Of a stretch of DNA of 64,000 bases, positions 36,237-48,637 are shown one piece after another. The translations under genes were made by a program, and so were the position numbers. The first letter of the stretch is position 1. Each line of letters begins with the position of its first letter. The notes beneath the pieces were generated by a model, which saw nothing but the letters and a program-made list of their open reading frames with translations, had not been told where the DNA came from and did no database searches. The stretch is from Lithospermum erythrorhizon (Eukaryota > Streptophyta > Magnoliopsida > Boraginales > Boraginaceae), in NCBI GenBank assembly GCA_019722365.1, contig JADFUC010000218.1:62001-126000 (forward strand). Reading direction: 5' to 3'.

Positions 36237-37764
36237 CTAATCTATCCCAACTACGACTCAAGGCAAACTCAAGGATAATGATGGTAGTAGAATAATTATG
36301 TTCACTAACTACCTCACTAGCTGAGTCTACAAAAGCAGGATAAAAATAAAACAAACAATCAAAGCCCCCATCAAGGCTCGATCAAAAGTATAAGGAAAGG
36401 GATGCATCAAATTTCTAAAGGTCCATGCTATATACTCAAGGCTATCGTATCCTAAGTGAATGCACAATTCAAAGCAAAACATACCCGGGCATAGCACACA
36501 TGTGCTCATGGGGTTGGACCACCAACCTCAATTGCCCAGAAAATTCCAAAAAAGATTTACCTAGAAACTAAACTCACGGACAAGTCCGTGAGCACAAGCT
36601 TCATCCCAATCGGACCTTCGAATAGGGAGAAATGAAATCATGAAATTACTACAAAAAGCTGAAATTGCAAATTTCGATCCACGACTTTAAACAAACATAA
36701 CTCGAGCTATAAGTGGTTATGAGTCCTTCCACGTATATCAAAAGAACCGTCTCTTCGTTAGCTTTCACTTGATATAAGATAGTCCAAAAGAACTTGTGAT
36801 CAAAGAAGTTACAATCGATTTTACGAGGAGCTAGAAACAGCGAACCAAAATCATGCAATCCAAAAAATAGTTATACTATTCGAAACATGATGAAACTTCA
36901 AGCGAATGTTCAAGGCATCTAAACAAGCATGAATAAGCATGTACAAGTGTAAAGCATGGCCAAATCCCAAATAAAAATTCAATCTTGATGTTTGGAGACT
37001 ATTATGTTACATGTATGATTGAAACTTACAAAGTTTTAATTTTTATACTTAAAACATATAGTATAAGTCAAAGGACTACCAAATAGTCATCAAAGGATAT
37101 GCTAAAGTCTATGAAAAGCACAAAATAGATGTATAAGGAGTCAAATAAATTACCTTTATGCAAAGTTTCAAGAGTATCTTCAAAAAGATGCAAACTTTAT
37201 GCTTCTACCCAACTTGAAAAACTTGTAAATCATAGAGAAAAGACAATAATGATGATATATGATCACATAATGTAGGAAAGAGCAAGAAAAGGAAAAAAAA
37301 GGTTAAAAGTCTATTTACCTCGAATCGCACAAAGGGGTTGATGATGAGAATTGATCTTTTTAGGTAAATCGACCCTTATATGAACCCTCGTGGAGATGGG
37401 TTAATTACCACACAAGCCAGTACATCCTTGTCTTTATTGGATAAGTAAGTTCTTAAATTTCGAACAAAACAAAAGCAATTTGTCTATGCAAGCCTTGGTC
37501 AAAAATCCATACATGTCCCGGTGCGGATGATGATAAATTTTCGGATGAAAAAAAAATTATATCCCGAATATTTCCCGGTTGAATAAAATGAGCCCAAAAT
37601 TTGTTCGAAAATCATTAAAATGGGATTTAAACCCTAAAAAGTAATATAATTAATTATCTTAAATATCTAACATAATATAAATTCATGTTAGAATTATAAA
37701 TATTGGTTCCATTAAATCCACATGGGTTCGGATCAATATAAATTAGAGTACTACACCTCTAAAA

Positions 37765-38105
37765 TAATTCAAATTCTCTAATAAGTTGAGAATTACATGG
37801 GTCTTAACATGTAATATATCATGTTAACATCAAACCCGAACGAATCAAGTTCTCTAATAAATTGAGAATTAAAAGGGTTTAACATGTAATACATCATGTT
37901 AATATTAAACCCAAATAATTTAATTCTCTAATAAATGGAGAATTAAATGGATGCTTAACATGTAATAAATCATGTAACATTAAACCAAAATTATTCAAAT
38001 CTCAATAATTGGAGAATTGAGCAGGTCTTAACATGTAATACATGATGTTAACATTAAACCCGAATAATTTAATTCTTTAATAAATTGAAAAATTAAATGG
38101 GATTC
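37765..38105. repeat. Hairpin-unit tandem array (copy B)
   Basis: Five units as in copy A. Here the first unit has a perfect TTAACATG-TATAATAT-type loop-CATGTTAA stem (37804-37827), while in copy A one arm has a mismatch. Units 3 and 4 have small indels. Confidence 0.85.
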
Positions 38106-38640
38106 AACCTGAAGTTAGCATTAAATCCATATAGTTAAGTCTTCATTAGAAGTCGAGTCTGTTGAATGCTTAATTAAGGATCGTGACATACGAAATATGT
38201 CACAATAAATCTGAAATGAGTCAACATTTCTATAAGTCAGGAGGAAACTGACCAGGCCGTGATCAAAGGTATCACATTAAGTCCCTATAAATAGGTTTTC
38301 ATCCTTCAAAGCTATAAAAATGGCATGGATAATAACCTAGGACCGCAGTTAGCCTTAAATGCAAGTGCAACAAGTCCGAAAATGGGTAAACCACTAGCTA
38401 CGGACCCCCTGCGAGAAGGGAGCGTGATTCTTGGATCAAGATGAGTAATAAATTCTCATCAATAACCGATCCAACCTACATCCAATAAGTCGAATAAGAG
38501 ACTGGATGTCGGTCATAAAGGGAGCAGCACATGCTGGAAGAAAAACCCTTTAAATACCAACATGTACAACATTCATGTTAGACACTGTCTAGGTCGAACC
38601 CGACACCTACTACGTATGTACCCGGTTCGAGGGGGCAATC

Positions 38641-40243
38641 TGTAGATAATGAAAATTTATTAATAAATAGTTAAAGTGATTAAGACAAATTAATTAAATC
38701 AGGCCACTAAAAAATAGCATGTGGCTAGGGTTCTCGATCAAACCCTAAATTAATGTAAAACTTTCGAGAAAATACCTATGAATTAAATGAATATTAAATT
38801 TAGGGTTCCAGGCTAAAAATATCTCATTTTAATACATTGAAATGAAGCGTGGGGCCTGAGTGAGTTCGAAAGATTTGGGGTTCGAAATAGACCTTTAAAG
38901 TTATGGGGTTCAAAATAAAGGCTCCAAAAGGTTCGGGTCAATATGAAAATGTGTTTGACCTAGAAAAAGATCCGGAACCTTCTTTTTCATACAAATAGGC
39001 GCCTCTTTCTTATTCTTGGAGGAAAAGTAATTCTCAAAAATCCGACGGTTCAGATTTTGCCTCAAAATTCGTGATTAAGATGGGATCACACAAAATGAAA
39101 TCAACCAATCGAGAAGGTATTCAAAGCCGAAGCCTATAAATAACCCCTAAATTTCAAAAATAATATAACAATTCATAGTTGAGAAAAATCTTCAAAAATC
39201 TTGCATCAAATACGGTAGTGCTTGAAGTTAAGCCAAAATCTATGGCGACATCGAATTTCTCAAGAGCAGCTTGAATAGTCGAGGATTAACTAAATAGCTA
39301 AATAGCCCCTAATTATTCATAAAATCTTGCATGAAACTTTGAAAAATCTCAGGGTTGATTCATCAAGTTCGAAATAGAATACCTTGAACATTCGGTCCTT
39401 ATAGTTGGATTCGAGGGCAAGAAACAAATGCTAGGTCATCGGTGATCGGTATCATCAACAACGTTGGGACAAGCCACCTTCATACTAATAGATGCTACAA
39501 CAACAAGCTGCTAAGGCCGTTGTAGTGGAAGCTAGAAGCGTATATTGCTTCATAGCTTAAATCAAATCTAAGTGAGACAAAATCTCACTAATTCCACCCT
39601 TATCATTCTCGGCAACCATTTGCTAAAGAGGCGATGTAATACAAGAAAGAAGCGTGCATTACTTCAACAACTTTGCTTGCTATCCTCCTTGCTGACTTAC
39701 AAGCTCGGAGTTCTATCTCAAATCAAATCCCATCAAAGGCAAGTACCATATCAAGGTACAACCCACCAAAGGCAGTAGCTTATACAGCTACAAGTCCCAC
39801 TTGGCCATATCTCAAATTCCACCACAAAAGGTGAAGTCCCTGCTTGCAATAGACTTATGGCTAAGTCCATTCGGTATGACATGAACCGAAGATCAAATTA
39901 AGATCAAGATCAAGTCCATACAAGCGTCTGAGAATACCTTTGCTAAAGGCTCCGGCTCGGACCATATCTAAGTCGAGACCAGTCTCAGAATCCATCAAGA
40001 CTTGGGCACATATCCGGCTCATAGGCTTGTCCAAATCGACTCAAATCAAGCTCAAGAGTCTAGATCCAAATCAAAGGCGAGAGCTCATACTGACTCCTAT
40101 CAATCCAATTCAAGTCAAGCGAGTTAGACATCTCACAAATCGTCGACAAATGCTTAAAGGTCCATAGTTGAAGAATTTTTCCCTCTGATTGAATTTTATT
40201 TTGTACCCTAAGATAAATAATAAAAATTCTTCTTTGCATTACA
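38641..40243 (+). repeat. 3' LTR of the duplicated element (copy B)
   Basis: Clean start TGTAGATAATGAAAATTTAT after GAGGGGGCAATC (polypurine tract), and end GCATTACA followed by TGGAA (40244-40248). That is the same five bases that precede the 5' LTR at 11341-11345. Length 1603 bp. Its 5' partner is absent because the duplication starts inside the element. Confidence 0.85.
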
Positions 40244-40248
40244 TGGAA

Positions 40249-40844
40249 CACGATGCATTTACATCGGCATTCGTTTTTTAAGTATATATTACATATTGAA
40301 AAATCAACCTCAACTAACCCAACACATGAGTGGAGTGCATGCGGATAGAGACCCGCGTACTATATATTATTTAGATGTTCATATTAATAAATGCATGGAG
40401 TGTATTTTGTTACATTGTTTATTCTCTGTATGTCCGAGCGGTGCAATACTTTTAGAGGTGATAAATTGAGCATGTTCGAGTAAATGATGAGACTATCTTT
40501 ACAATAGGTTTACGAGAAGGATACCATACATAGTAGTTCCGAATGGTTGAGCTTTAGTTGAGCTTGGTAGAAGCATTGCTTGTTTTGATAACTTCGATGT
40601 CACTTGAGTTATTACATTCAAACAAGGCGAGTTTATTGTAATATTGTCTTAGAATGTGAATATGTATGTGGTTGTTTTAGAGTTGAAGTTAAATTTGTCA
40701 CAATTGACTTTGTTGAACAAGCGGGTAGGTTTAAGCGGTTGTCAATTAATATATTCGCTAACTTTTTTATTTGTTTTTCATAAATTATATTTTTAAAAAA
40801 TAGGGTAAAAAATAATCTTTTAATTCTTTTTTGAAAAAACGAAA
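40249..40844. other. Flanking DNA, copy B
   Basis: Counterpart of 23390-23989; no gene seen. The blocks TAATAAATGCATGGAGTG and GAATGGTTGAGCTTTAG are identical in both copies. Confidence 0.6.
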
Positions 40845-41050
40845 AAATTAGCTTAGACGCACTCAAATGAAGGGTCGTCTAAGAATCAGCTTAGATAGCA
40901 TTCAAATGAAGCGCCATCTAAATGCTTGAGTTTGGCAACGCTCAAATGAAAGGTCATTTAATTATCAATTTATACAATACTACGCGGCGCCATTTTAAAT
41001 ACTACCACTTGTGGCGCCATCTGTGGCGCCATCAAGTAACAGGTTTTTGG
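40845..41050. mobile_element. Eroded CACTA terminal region (copy B)
   Basis: Two to three of the GCTTAGA-GCACTCAAATGAAG units remain, then a scrambled run with GTGGCGCCATC repeated. The terminal TAGTAGTG present in copy A is lost in a deletion near 41040. Confidence 0.65.
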
Positions 41051-41379
41051 CAATCAATGATAACAAAAATTCATAGGATCCCTTAAAAAAAATTCTCTAT
41101 AGTGAATAATAAAATAAAATTCGTTACTGTGAACATATAGGGATTTGCCACGTATGCAAATATTAAGAACTTGGTGTTTCAATAGACAAGAATCCAGAAT
41201 GCTCCCATGAAATATTATTTTCCAACACCGTTCCAACTTCCTTGCATGCAACTCCATCAGCTTTGATTTGAGCATCAACTTTTATCTAGTTTGGTCCATT
41301 CAAATGTTCTTATCCTTCGACCTACATACACCCCTATTAAACTATCTATCTTCAAGGTTCACACAGAACCACTCCACTT

Positions 41380-42187
41380 TTTAGGAGTGTCTTCCTGAAA
41401 AACATTATCAAAAAAATCATCAGTATTAAACTAACAAAAAAAGAAAATACTAAAAATGACCTCATCAATTTGTCAAAACAAAGATATATATAAAATTATA
41501 AATGATCGAATTAAAGGTCCCACCCAAGAACCATCAAACTTGAAATATTCTCAAACAAGCACGAAGAAAATTTGAAAACTCGGTTCTCGAAAAATAAAAG
41601 CGAAATTATTTGAAACTTCTTGTAATAGACTACCAACAAAAATCCTCATATCAAGTAAAACAAAAAAAAATTATTGATACAAAATGCACATTTTGCCAAG
41701 ACCAGTGAAACCCAAATCACCTCTTCTACTACAACGCCATATAAGCGGTCAATCTTGACATTAACGCTGCGATCAAAATCAAGACATTTTTTCCCTCATC
41801 TCGATTGGATTAATACAAAAAAGAATAAGAACTTCATAAACCTCTTCTGCAACATCCTGTGGACAATCTGGGTTAGCAGGAATAATCTCATCTTCAATGA
41901 TTCAACCCTAAACCAAAAAACTATCACCAATAACTGCATCTAAATGGAAAACTCTTGGAGCAAAATCAAAAAGTCCAATCACATAAGTACAAGAGACAAA
42001 AGAAGAATAACAAAAAAAATCCAGCTTCAACAAAAGTCATATGCTAATCTCAAACTATTGTAACAAAAATTATTACAGCGAGATGCAAGATCTGCCTTGG
42101 AATCTCAAATAATGAGGACAACAGCCAATCTACATCTTTCATAAAGGCAAAAGATCAACTATTAAGGAAATCGCATCTTGAAGAATA
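41380..42187 (+). pseudogene. LINE fragment, 3' part deleted (copy B)
   Basis: The frame 41674-41940 includes LFCNILWTIWVSRNNLIFND, the typical segment after the zinc-binding domain of plant LINE RTs. Copy A has this spot deleted or scrambled (near 25150-25200). The fragment stops at about 42187, where a deletion removes the RNase H part, the poly(A) and most of the following solo LTR. Confidence 0.7.
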
Positions 42188-42442
42188 TCGATCCAAGCAC
42201 AAATCACCTCATTCTAGACACCTAAATCTAGACTCAAAGTCCAAAGTCAACTCAACACTACATCAAATCCAAGTCCGGCATCTCCAAGTGATCGGCAATC
42301 CGTTTAGAGAACAATAGATTGATAGTTAAACCCAACGGTTTGATAAATTATTTTTAATACCTAGAAGAATTTTTCCCAAAATAAGTTTTATTGTATTGAT
42401 ATGCATACATCATAAAATAATAAAATCTTTCTAACCATTACA
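42188..42442 (+). mobile_element. 3' remnant of the solo LTR (copy B)
   Basis: It matches the last 255 bp of 26101-27673, ends CTAACCATTACA and is followed by ATTGA (42443-42447), the same target repeat as in copy A. This shows that the LTR inserted before the duplication and that copy B later lost its 5' part. Confidence 0.8.
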
Positions 42443-42447
42443 ATTGA

Positions 42448-43462
42448 TTTACTTAAAATTTACCAGGGGTATTCTTATTAAAAATAAGCGAGGAAATATG
42501 AATAGCGAAGGCGCTAACTGCCTAGCAGCCAACTGGCCTAGTCTAAATTTCAGTTGATGCGGTCTAATATAATCTTTTTATTTCTCTTTGTTAATATCCC
42601 ATTGTTCTCATCACCGAGACAATTTATTATTCGTTTTCATTCATTTTAATTAATATTTTCAATTTGAGAATTTGATCATTGTAACATGGGTTTGATTTTA
42701 CCATTATTCTTGTATAATTTAAGACTTATTAATTATCTTATCATTGAAGAAAAATTTATGATTTGTTAAAAACAAGGACGCATATCATAAATGTTGCATA
42801 ATTTCTTCTAAAACAAAAGAAACATTTCAATAAAACTAAAGCGGGCGGTGTAGAAAAATGTGGAACTAGCTAGCATCTATTAGCGTCCATGGCAGTTTTA
42901 TTTTAGACAAATTGATATTTTCTCGGCGTCATTAAACCAAAAAATTTGTCCGCATTATAGCCGCGATCCGAATAACATTATTTAACTATATATATAAAAA
43001 AGAATAACATTATTTGCATCGCCTTTTTCTTGGATAGTATTTATTTGGTCCCTATATTGCTCGTGTAACTTTCCTAATTGGTCCATATACTATCCTGGAT
43101 TCATAATAAAGAACATTTTTTGAAATATTTTTCATCGGCGACCACCTTACCCAAGCCCACCATTTTTCTCCATCACTAACCACACACCATCATCACCATT
43201 TTAATCAACAACCCAATTGCAGAAATCGAAATTGCAAAAAAATATCAATTCAGTTCTTGTCGTAGAAATCAAAATTATGAACTACCAAAATTGATATTCT
43301 TAATTTATTTATTTTTTAGTTTTAATATAAATTGTAGAAATCGATAAGCCATTTGTATACCCCCTTCCCCTGATCGAGATGATTTCTCAAGTGAATTTGT
43401 ATCTTCAAAATCAAGAAATAAAATTTGTATACCTAAAAACCATGACATGTATGCCTCAAATA
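42448..43462. other. AT-rich spacer (copy B)
   Basis: Counterpart of 27679-28677, no coding frame. TTTGGTCCCTATATTG and AATTGGTCCATATACTATCC at 43040-43095 are clearer here than in copy A. Confidence 0.5.
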
Positions 43463-44906
43463 TGTTGTGTCCCCATTTCCATTCATGTTTCGATTCCACA
43501 AATAAAATAACCCGAATTTTATGATTCAAGTAATAATTGAGTGTTGTTATACTTAAGCAAACTGAATCTAGACAAGTGTATAGCTAAATACTACTCATCT
43601 TTTTCCTCTAACTAAGCGACCACGACACCTCGTGCTTGACACCTCCTACTTGCTTAATGCCACCTCGTGCTTGCTTAGTTACTTCAAAGCTAAGTAACCT
43701 ATTCTAATAAAATCTTCATCCTAACCTAATCAAACAACACAAAAATTTCTTTTCTTCTCTCCTCTTGGCCGTGAGCTTTCCCCTCCCCTCTACCCAAATT
43801 TTTCTTCCATTTTTCTAGTGAAATCAAGCTCAAGAACCTCCTCTCAAATATCTTAATCACCTAAGGTATAACTTGTTCTTGAATTTTATTTATGTTTGAA
43901 GGTTTAAAGTGTTGACTTTTGTTGACTTTGCTCTAAAAGTTAAAAATAATAAATATTTTGAACATACATGTATAATCCAAGTTTAAGAATGATGTTTGAA
44001 TATCTTGATGATAACATTTTTAAAGGATAATTAAGAACTGTGTTTCGTTGACTATTTTTAGATCTAGTTTGACTTTTGAAAGAAAAATGTGAAATAAATA
44101 GTAAACGTAATTCATATATGATAATTTTCGATTTATGAGCCCTTTATAACATTTGGAGTTGACCCAAGAAAAATGTTTTAAATTTTGAAGACGTTTAGTA
44201 TTTATTATAATTTTTGGAAGTTAAATGGCTAGAAAGTGTATAAAATATGAAATAAATACCAAACCTTTGAGAAAAAATGAAAATATTACATATGGGCATT
44301 TATTACTGTACATAGATACCTCGGCCCTAATTTTAAGTGATTTGAATTTTTTATTATTTTTAGTGATTTAATTACTAAAAGCAGGTTTTGAATCAAAAGA
44401 AGATGAATTGAGTTTAAAAATAGAAGTGATGGTGTTTGATAATTTTGAAGTTGCATATGAAATACATTACAAGATTTAGTTATTTTAAAGAGAGTTTAAC
44501 TATTTATTTTTGATTTCACGAATTGTTAAAATGACTATAATTTTGTTTGAATGATGAAAAATAGATTTTTATTGAAGAAATTATTTTCGGGCAGAAAATA
44601 TAAGTACTATAGCTATATTTTGAGTTATGAAAAATATATTGATATTGATGGAAATTATTTGATATTTATGTGTTATTTATAAAGGAAAATGGGTGAATTC
44701 TCAAAGAAAATATTAGTTGAAATAAGGATTTAATTCTAGGAGATATCTAATAATTCTTGGAGATAATATTTTGGGTTGTTTAGGGATGGTCAACTATAAA
44801 GTAAACAAAAGTAGATCATAAAATTGTATTAGGAGTAAAAGCATAATTGACGAGATGTTAACATGAAATCGTTTGGAATAGGAGTTGAGCAAGGACCAGG
44901 TGCTTG
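43463..44906 (+). repeat. Left half of the old LTR (copy B)
   Basis: Starts TGTTGTGTCCCCATTTCC and runs to GGTGCTTG, where the younger LTR is inserted. Together with 47402-48637 it makes one old LTR of about 2.7 kb. Confidence 0.65.
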
Positions 44907-47401
44907 TGTAATAACCCAGCTACGTTGAAAAAAATTAAATTTTTAGGTGTGGTGGGACGGGTGCTTGGGAAACCGAAACGGGGACTCGAGTCTTTTAAAT
45001 ATCTATCCATACTTATCTTCCCTGCATCCACCAACACTTCGTCTTACTCCTTTCCATGATAGGGCAGTCGCCTCCCCCTTGAAAAATTTCTTCTTCCGTT
45101 TCTCTCTTCGATTGTCCTCCCAGGCTTCAAGATCGTTTGTAGAATATCGTTATACATCATTTCTCTTGAGTTAAGGTAAGAAAGTTCAAGTCTTTTGAGA
45201 TATTTCTTGGGTTTTGACATAGTTGACTTTTTCATAATTCAATTTTATGATGTTTCTTAGTTGATTATTGGTTCTATGATGTATCTAGAGTGATGAATTC
45301 GTTTAGAATTCGTTTGAGATGTTATGAGTCGAGTTGACTTTCTAGGTTCGGTTGACTTTTGGGGTGATAATTTTATAAGACTTTAAATGTGTATGGAGTT
45401 TAATTGGGACCTTATTGTAGCTATTGTGAGGTTAATCGGTGATTTAAAATGGATTAAAAGCGAGTTAGAGTTGAAAAAAGTAATATTTTCAAGTTGAGAT
45501 ATAATTGATATTTTGGAGTATAGATTATTAATTAGGGACACGTTGATTAACTAGGCTGACATATAAGTTGAGTGTAATGATAAAGTAATAAGATGGAATT
45601 TTTAGCGGGGGATCGATTTAGTTGTGTCCATTGAGGATTATAATTCGATAGTTTGCAGTCATGTTGAACAGTTTAGAAATCGTTCGATTAGAGTTGGTAA
45701 TGTTTATTCTAGAACGTAATTCTTGGTATTAGTTCCTGAGTATACTTTCTGGGTGTTGTTAGGCCTTGACCGCGGGAAGGGGCACGTTCCGTTATCGCGT
45801 TCTTCGTGAGGACTTTTGTGATAACTAGTAGAGGTGAGTACTTATCTCACGGGTGTTACCTTACGTACTTACTTTAAATTGTGTGAACATGTTATTGTGG
45901 TACGATTATGTGAGAATGATGTACATGTCATTGTGTTATGATTGCATTGAGAATGATAAGATTGTGTGAATTTCATTTGTGTGAGCCATGATAAGTTATG
46001 TGATTGTCATGCAGTAGGCGTTGAAGATTGCTTGAGGTAAGTAATAGCTTGAACTCCCAACCTATACGATTTACGTGGCCTTCTCGGAACTTATGTATTT
46101 ACGTGGCCTTGTCGGCGATTGTGTTTGACTTCTGATTGTGAAGTGTTTAGGCGTATTAGCTTGGATATTGTTGGGGAGTAAGTAGATGGTTATTGAGAGG
46201 TGATGGTTAGAGTTATGTATGTCTTGAGGTGACTTGAGTATTAGGATATGACCCTAGAATTGGGATGGTTATGGGTTAGGTGGCTCTTTAAGAGCGTTAT
46301 TGTATCGACTTTATGCGTCGGTATAGAGCATTGTGTATATCGGCTTTATACGTCGGTATAAGAAGCGTTGTGTATCGGACACATATGTTGGTATAAGGCG
46401 TTGGGTAACATCAGCTTTATCGTCGGTATAAAGCGTTGTGTATGAAACTTTATACTTCGGTATAAGAGCGTTGTTTATCAGCTTTATACTTCGGTATAAG
46501 AGCGTTGGTTATCAGCTTTATACTTCGGTATAAGAGCGTTGGTTATCAGCTTTATACTTCGGTATAAGAGCGTTGTAGATTGACGGGTTGAGCTTATGTG
46601 CATCAGGGATTAGAATCCGGATGGTATCTAGTTGATGAGTGATTGATGACTAGAGTATAGTTTTGTTGGGTCTCTGTGACTGTAATTTCATGTGGTTTGG
46701 TGTGATTTTTATTCAGTGAGTTGTATTCATTATTGAGACCCTATATTCTATGTTATGCCATGTGATGTATGAGAATTTTTCTTTGAAAGTATAAATATGG
46801 CCTGGCTAGGTAGTCGGTTCTATATCTATATATGTATGCATGTTGACTCACATGTTAATTTTACGTATTAAGTGGCGTATGGTTTAAGTTTCACCCGGTG
46901 ATGAGTTTCACTAAGCTTAAAAGCGACACACCCCTTTTCGCTTTGGGCGGCATTTCATTTGTGCCAGGTTGACAGACGGCTAGTTGAGCCAGGAGGCTGT
47001 TGGAGAGTTGTTCCGAGTGGCTAGGTGAGCATCGGGTGGCAGAGGATCCTCACAGTCTGATTTTGATGTGTTGTCAACTGTTTTTGATTGTTGTACTTTA
47101 TTTTCAAACTTTAGCCTTGTCGTGATTGTCATTTGTATTAGTCACGGTACTTACTCTCTTTTGTAGCCTTCGACATTACTATTTATTTGGGATATGTTGT
47201 ATATATGGAGTTAGTTGGTTAGATATCACGATGGATTGTAAATTTTTAAAAGCTGTGATTATTTTGGAAATATTATAATAATCTATATTTTTGAAGGAAG
47301 CAGTAGTTTTAAAAGCCCAAGGCGTCATCGATTTTGGTGATTACGGTGTTCAGTTATAATGACTCTCGCCTCGGGCGGCCGACACCAGGCGGGTCGTTGC
47401 A
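44907..47401 (+). mobile_element. Solo LTR (copy B) nested in the old LTR
   Basis: TGTAATAACCCAGCTACG to GGGTCGTTGCA, 2495 bp. GCTTG stands directly before (44902-44906) and after (47402-47406), a perfect target duplication. This is the diagnostic state of a solo LTR made by recombination between the two LTRs of one element. No primer site follows, unlike copy A at 32482. Confidence 0.88.
46290..46580 (+). repeat. 34-bp tandem array with TTCG stem-loops (copy B)
   Basis: Eight or so units, and the last four are perfect at the core: TTATACTTCGGTATAA at 46450-46465, 46484-46499 and two more at 34-bp spacing. The spacer is GAGCGTTGGTTATCAGC. Confidence 0.92.
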
Positions 47402-48637
47402 GCTTGGACTAACTAGTTGAATACGGGTAGAGTTTGCTTTTGCTCGAGGTGAGTACAAATCTCACATTGGAAACCTTTCATATATATTATGGTTATATAT
47501 TTGGTATGTGTTGTCATGTGGTTATATTGGAATGTATGTTGAGTTATTGAGATTGATGTTATGAGATTGTTGTAGTTGTTGTGATTATACTACGAGTATT
47601 ATGTGTGTGATTGTGTTGCGTGTGGCTGTGTATTGTTTGTGGTTGGTGTGTGTATTCTTTTGCAGGTTGATTTGGGTGAAATGATATATATACATTGAGG
47701 GGTAGCCTCGACCGGGAGGTTTGGTGTGATATGCATATTGAGGGGGTAGCCCCGAGATATTTCGGGAGGTTTGGTGTGATATGCATATTGAGGGGGTAGC
47801 CTCGGTCGGGAGGATTGTGATGTATATATGTGTGTGTGTGTGTGTGTGTGTTGGGAGATATGTGTGGTGGATGTGTGGTCGGTGGATGGATATATGTTGA
47901 TGGAAGTTTTTGATGTTATGTATTTTGTTGGACTAACCATTATTGATTGTGTTGTTTATTGGAATGAATATTTGATTATGCGTTGTTCTTTGGTTTATAA
48001 ATATTTGTATAGATATTATGTTTTTAAGTGGTGATGTTGAATAAGAGGTTATTATGTAATTTGGAAGTAGTTGTTAATTTAGTTAGCCTTATTAAGGTTA
48101 TGCATATGCTCTTATATATAAGTATGATCATATATGTTTGGATACCATTTGTGGTATTTGTATTCACTAAGCTTCGCAGCTTACCCCCTTTTCTCTATGG
48201 GCGGGCATTTTATGCCTAGGGTTTTTAGGAGTTGATTGCTGAGGTTGCTAAGGAGCTACGTTATTAAAGGCTCACGCATTAAGAATCGTAGGTGAGGCGG
48301 ATGGTGGCTAGGAAGTCCTCAACAGTCCTTCTCCTATTGTTTCCTCTTGTTATGTTTCTAGAACTTAGATGTTGTATATTGAGGGGTCATGTTTGACATA
48401 CTACTACTATGATGTATTGTGGAGACTATGTTGTGTATTGTTTGGTTGTATTATTCCAAGTTGATGTATGATTATGTTGATGATGCGAATTGTGTGGTGT
48501 GTTATTAGTTCACCACGATGGACAAAAGTGTATTATTATTATTAATGTCAAATGAAGTCATTTTATGTTGTTATCCATCGATTGGTGACTCTGGTGTACA
48601 GGTTGTTGATGACTACTTGGGGTAGGTCGTTATAACA
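47402..48637 (+). repeat. Right half of the old LTR
   Basis: It continues the GGAGTTGAGC...GCTTGGACTAAC line broken at 44906 and runs through a tandem array to GGGGTAGGTCGTTATAACA. Blocks are shared in order with the solo LTR at 4019-6570: the GGTGAGTACAAATCTCAC-like start, GGGAGGTTTGGTGTG, then GGCGGATGGTGGCTAGGAAG near 48297 against GGCGGTGGTGGCATAGGAAG near 6215. No target repeat could be matched. Confidence 0.6.
47690..47850. repeat. About 60-bp tandem array followed by (TG)n
   Basis: Three copies of a unit with the cores GGGAGGTTTGGTGTGATATG and CATATTGAGGGGGTAGCC, then a TG run at about 47828-47850. One diverged unit of the same kind lies at 5650-5700. Confidence 0.9.

Larger units (their letters stand above)
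33110..37760. other. Copy B of the non-coding internal region
   Basis: Corresponds to 16500-20995. Coding-like modules and the minisatellite are visible at DNA level (33110-33940) but broken. No RT or integrase is present here either, which independently supports their absence from the element. Confidence 0.7.
33085..47401 (+). repeat. Segmental duplication, copy B
   Basis: It begins within a gag-like remnant at about 33085 with AAATCTATGGGGAATACTGG. The same place in copy A (16472-16497) reads AAATCCTATGGGAATACTCA. It then follows copy A collinearly. Copy B is shorter because of a 1.9-kb deletion at about 42187 (copy A 25505-27390/27430). It has extra sequence at 34530-34730, including a long AT run, and about 100 bp at 38410-38515 missing from copy A. 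Near 36960-37140 the copies differ by about one base in 180; elsewhere short blocks are strongly altered. Confidence 0.95.
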
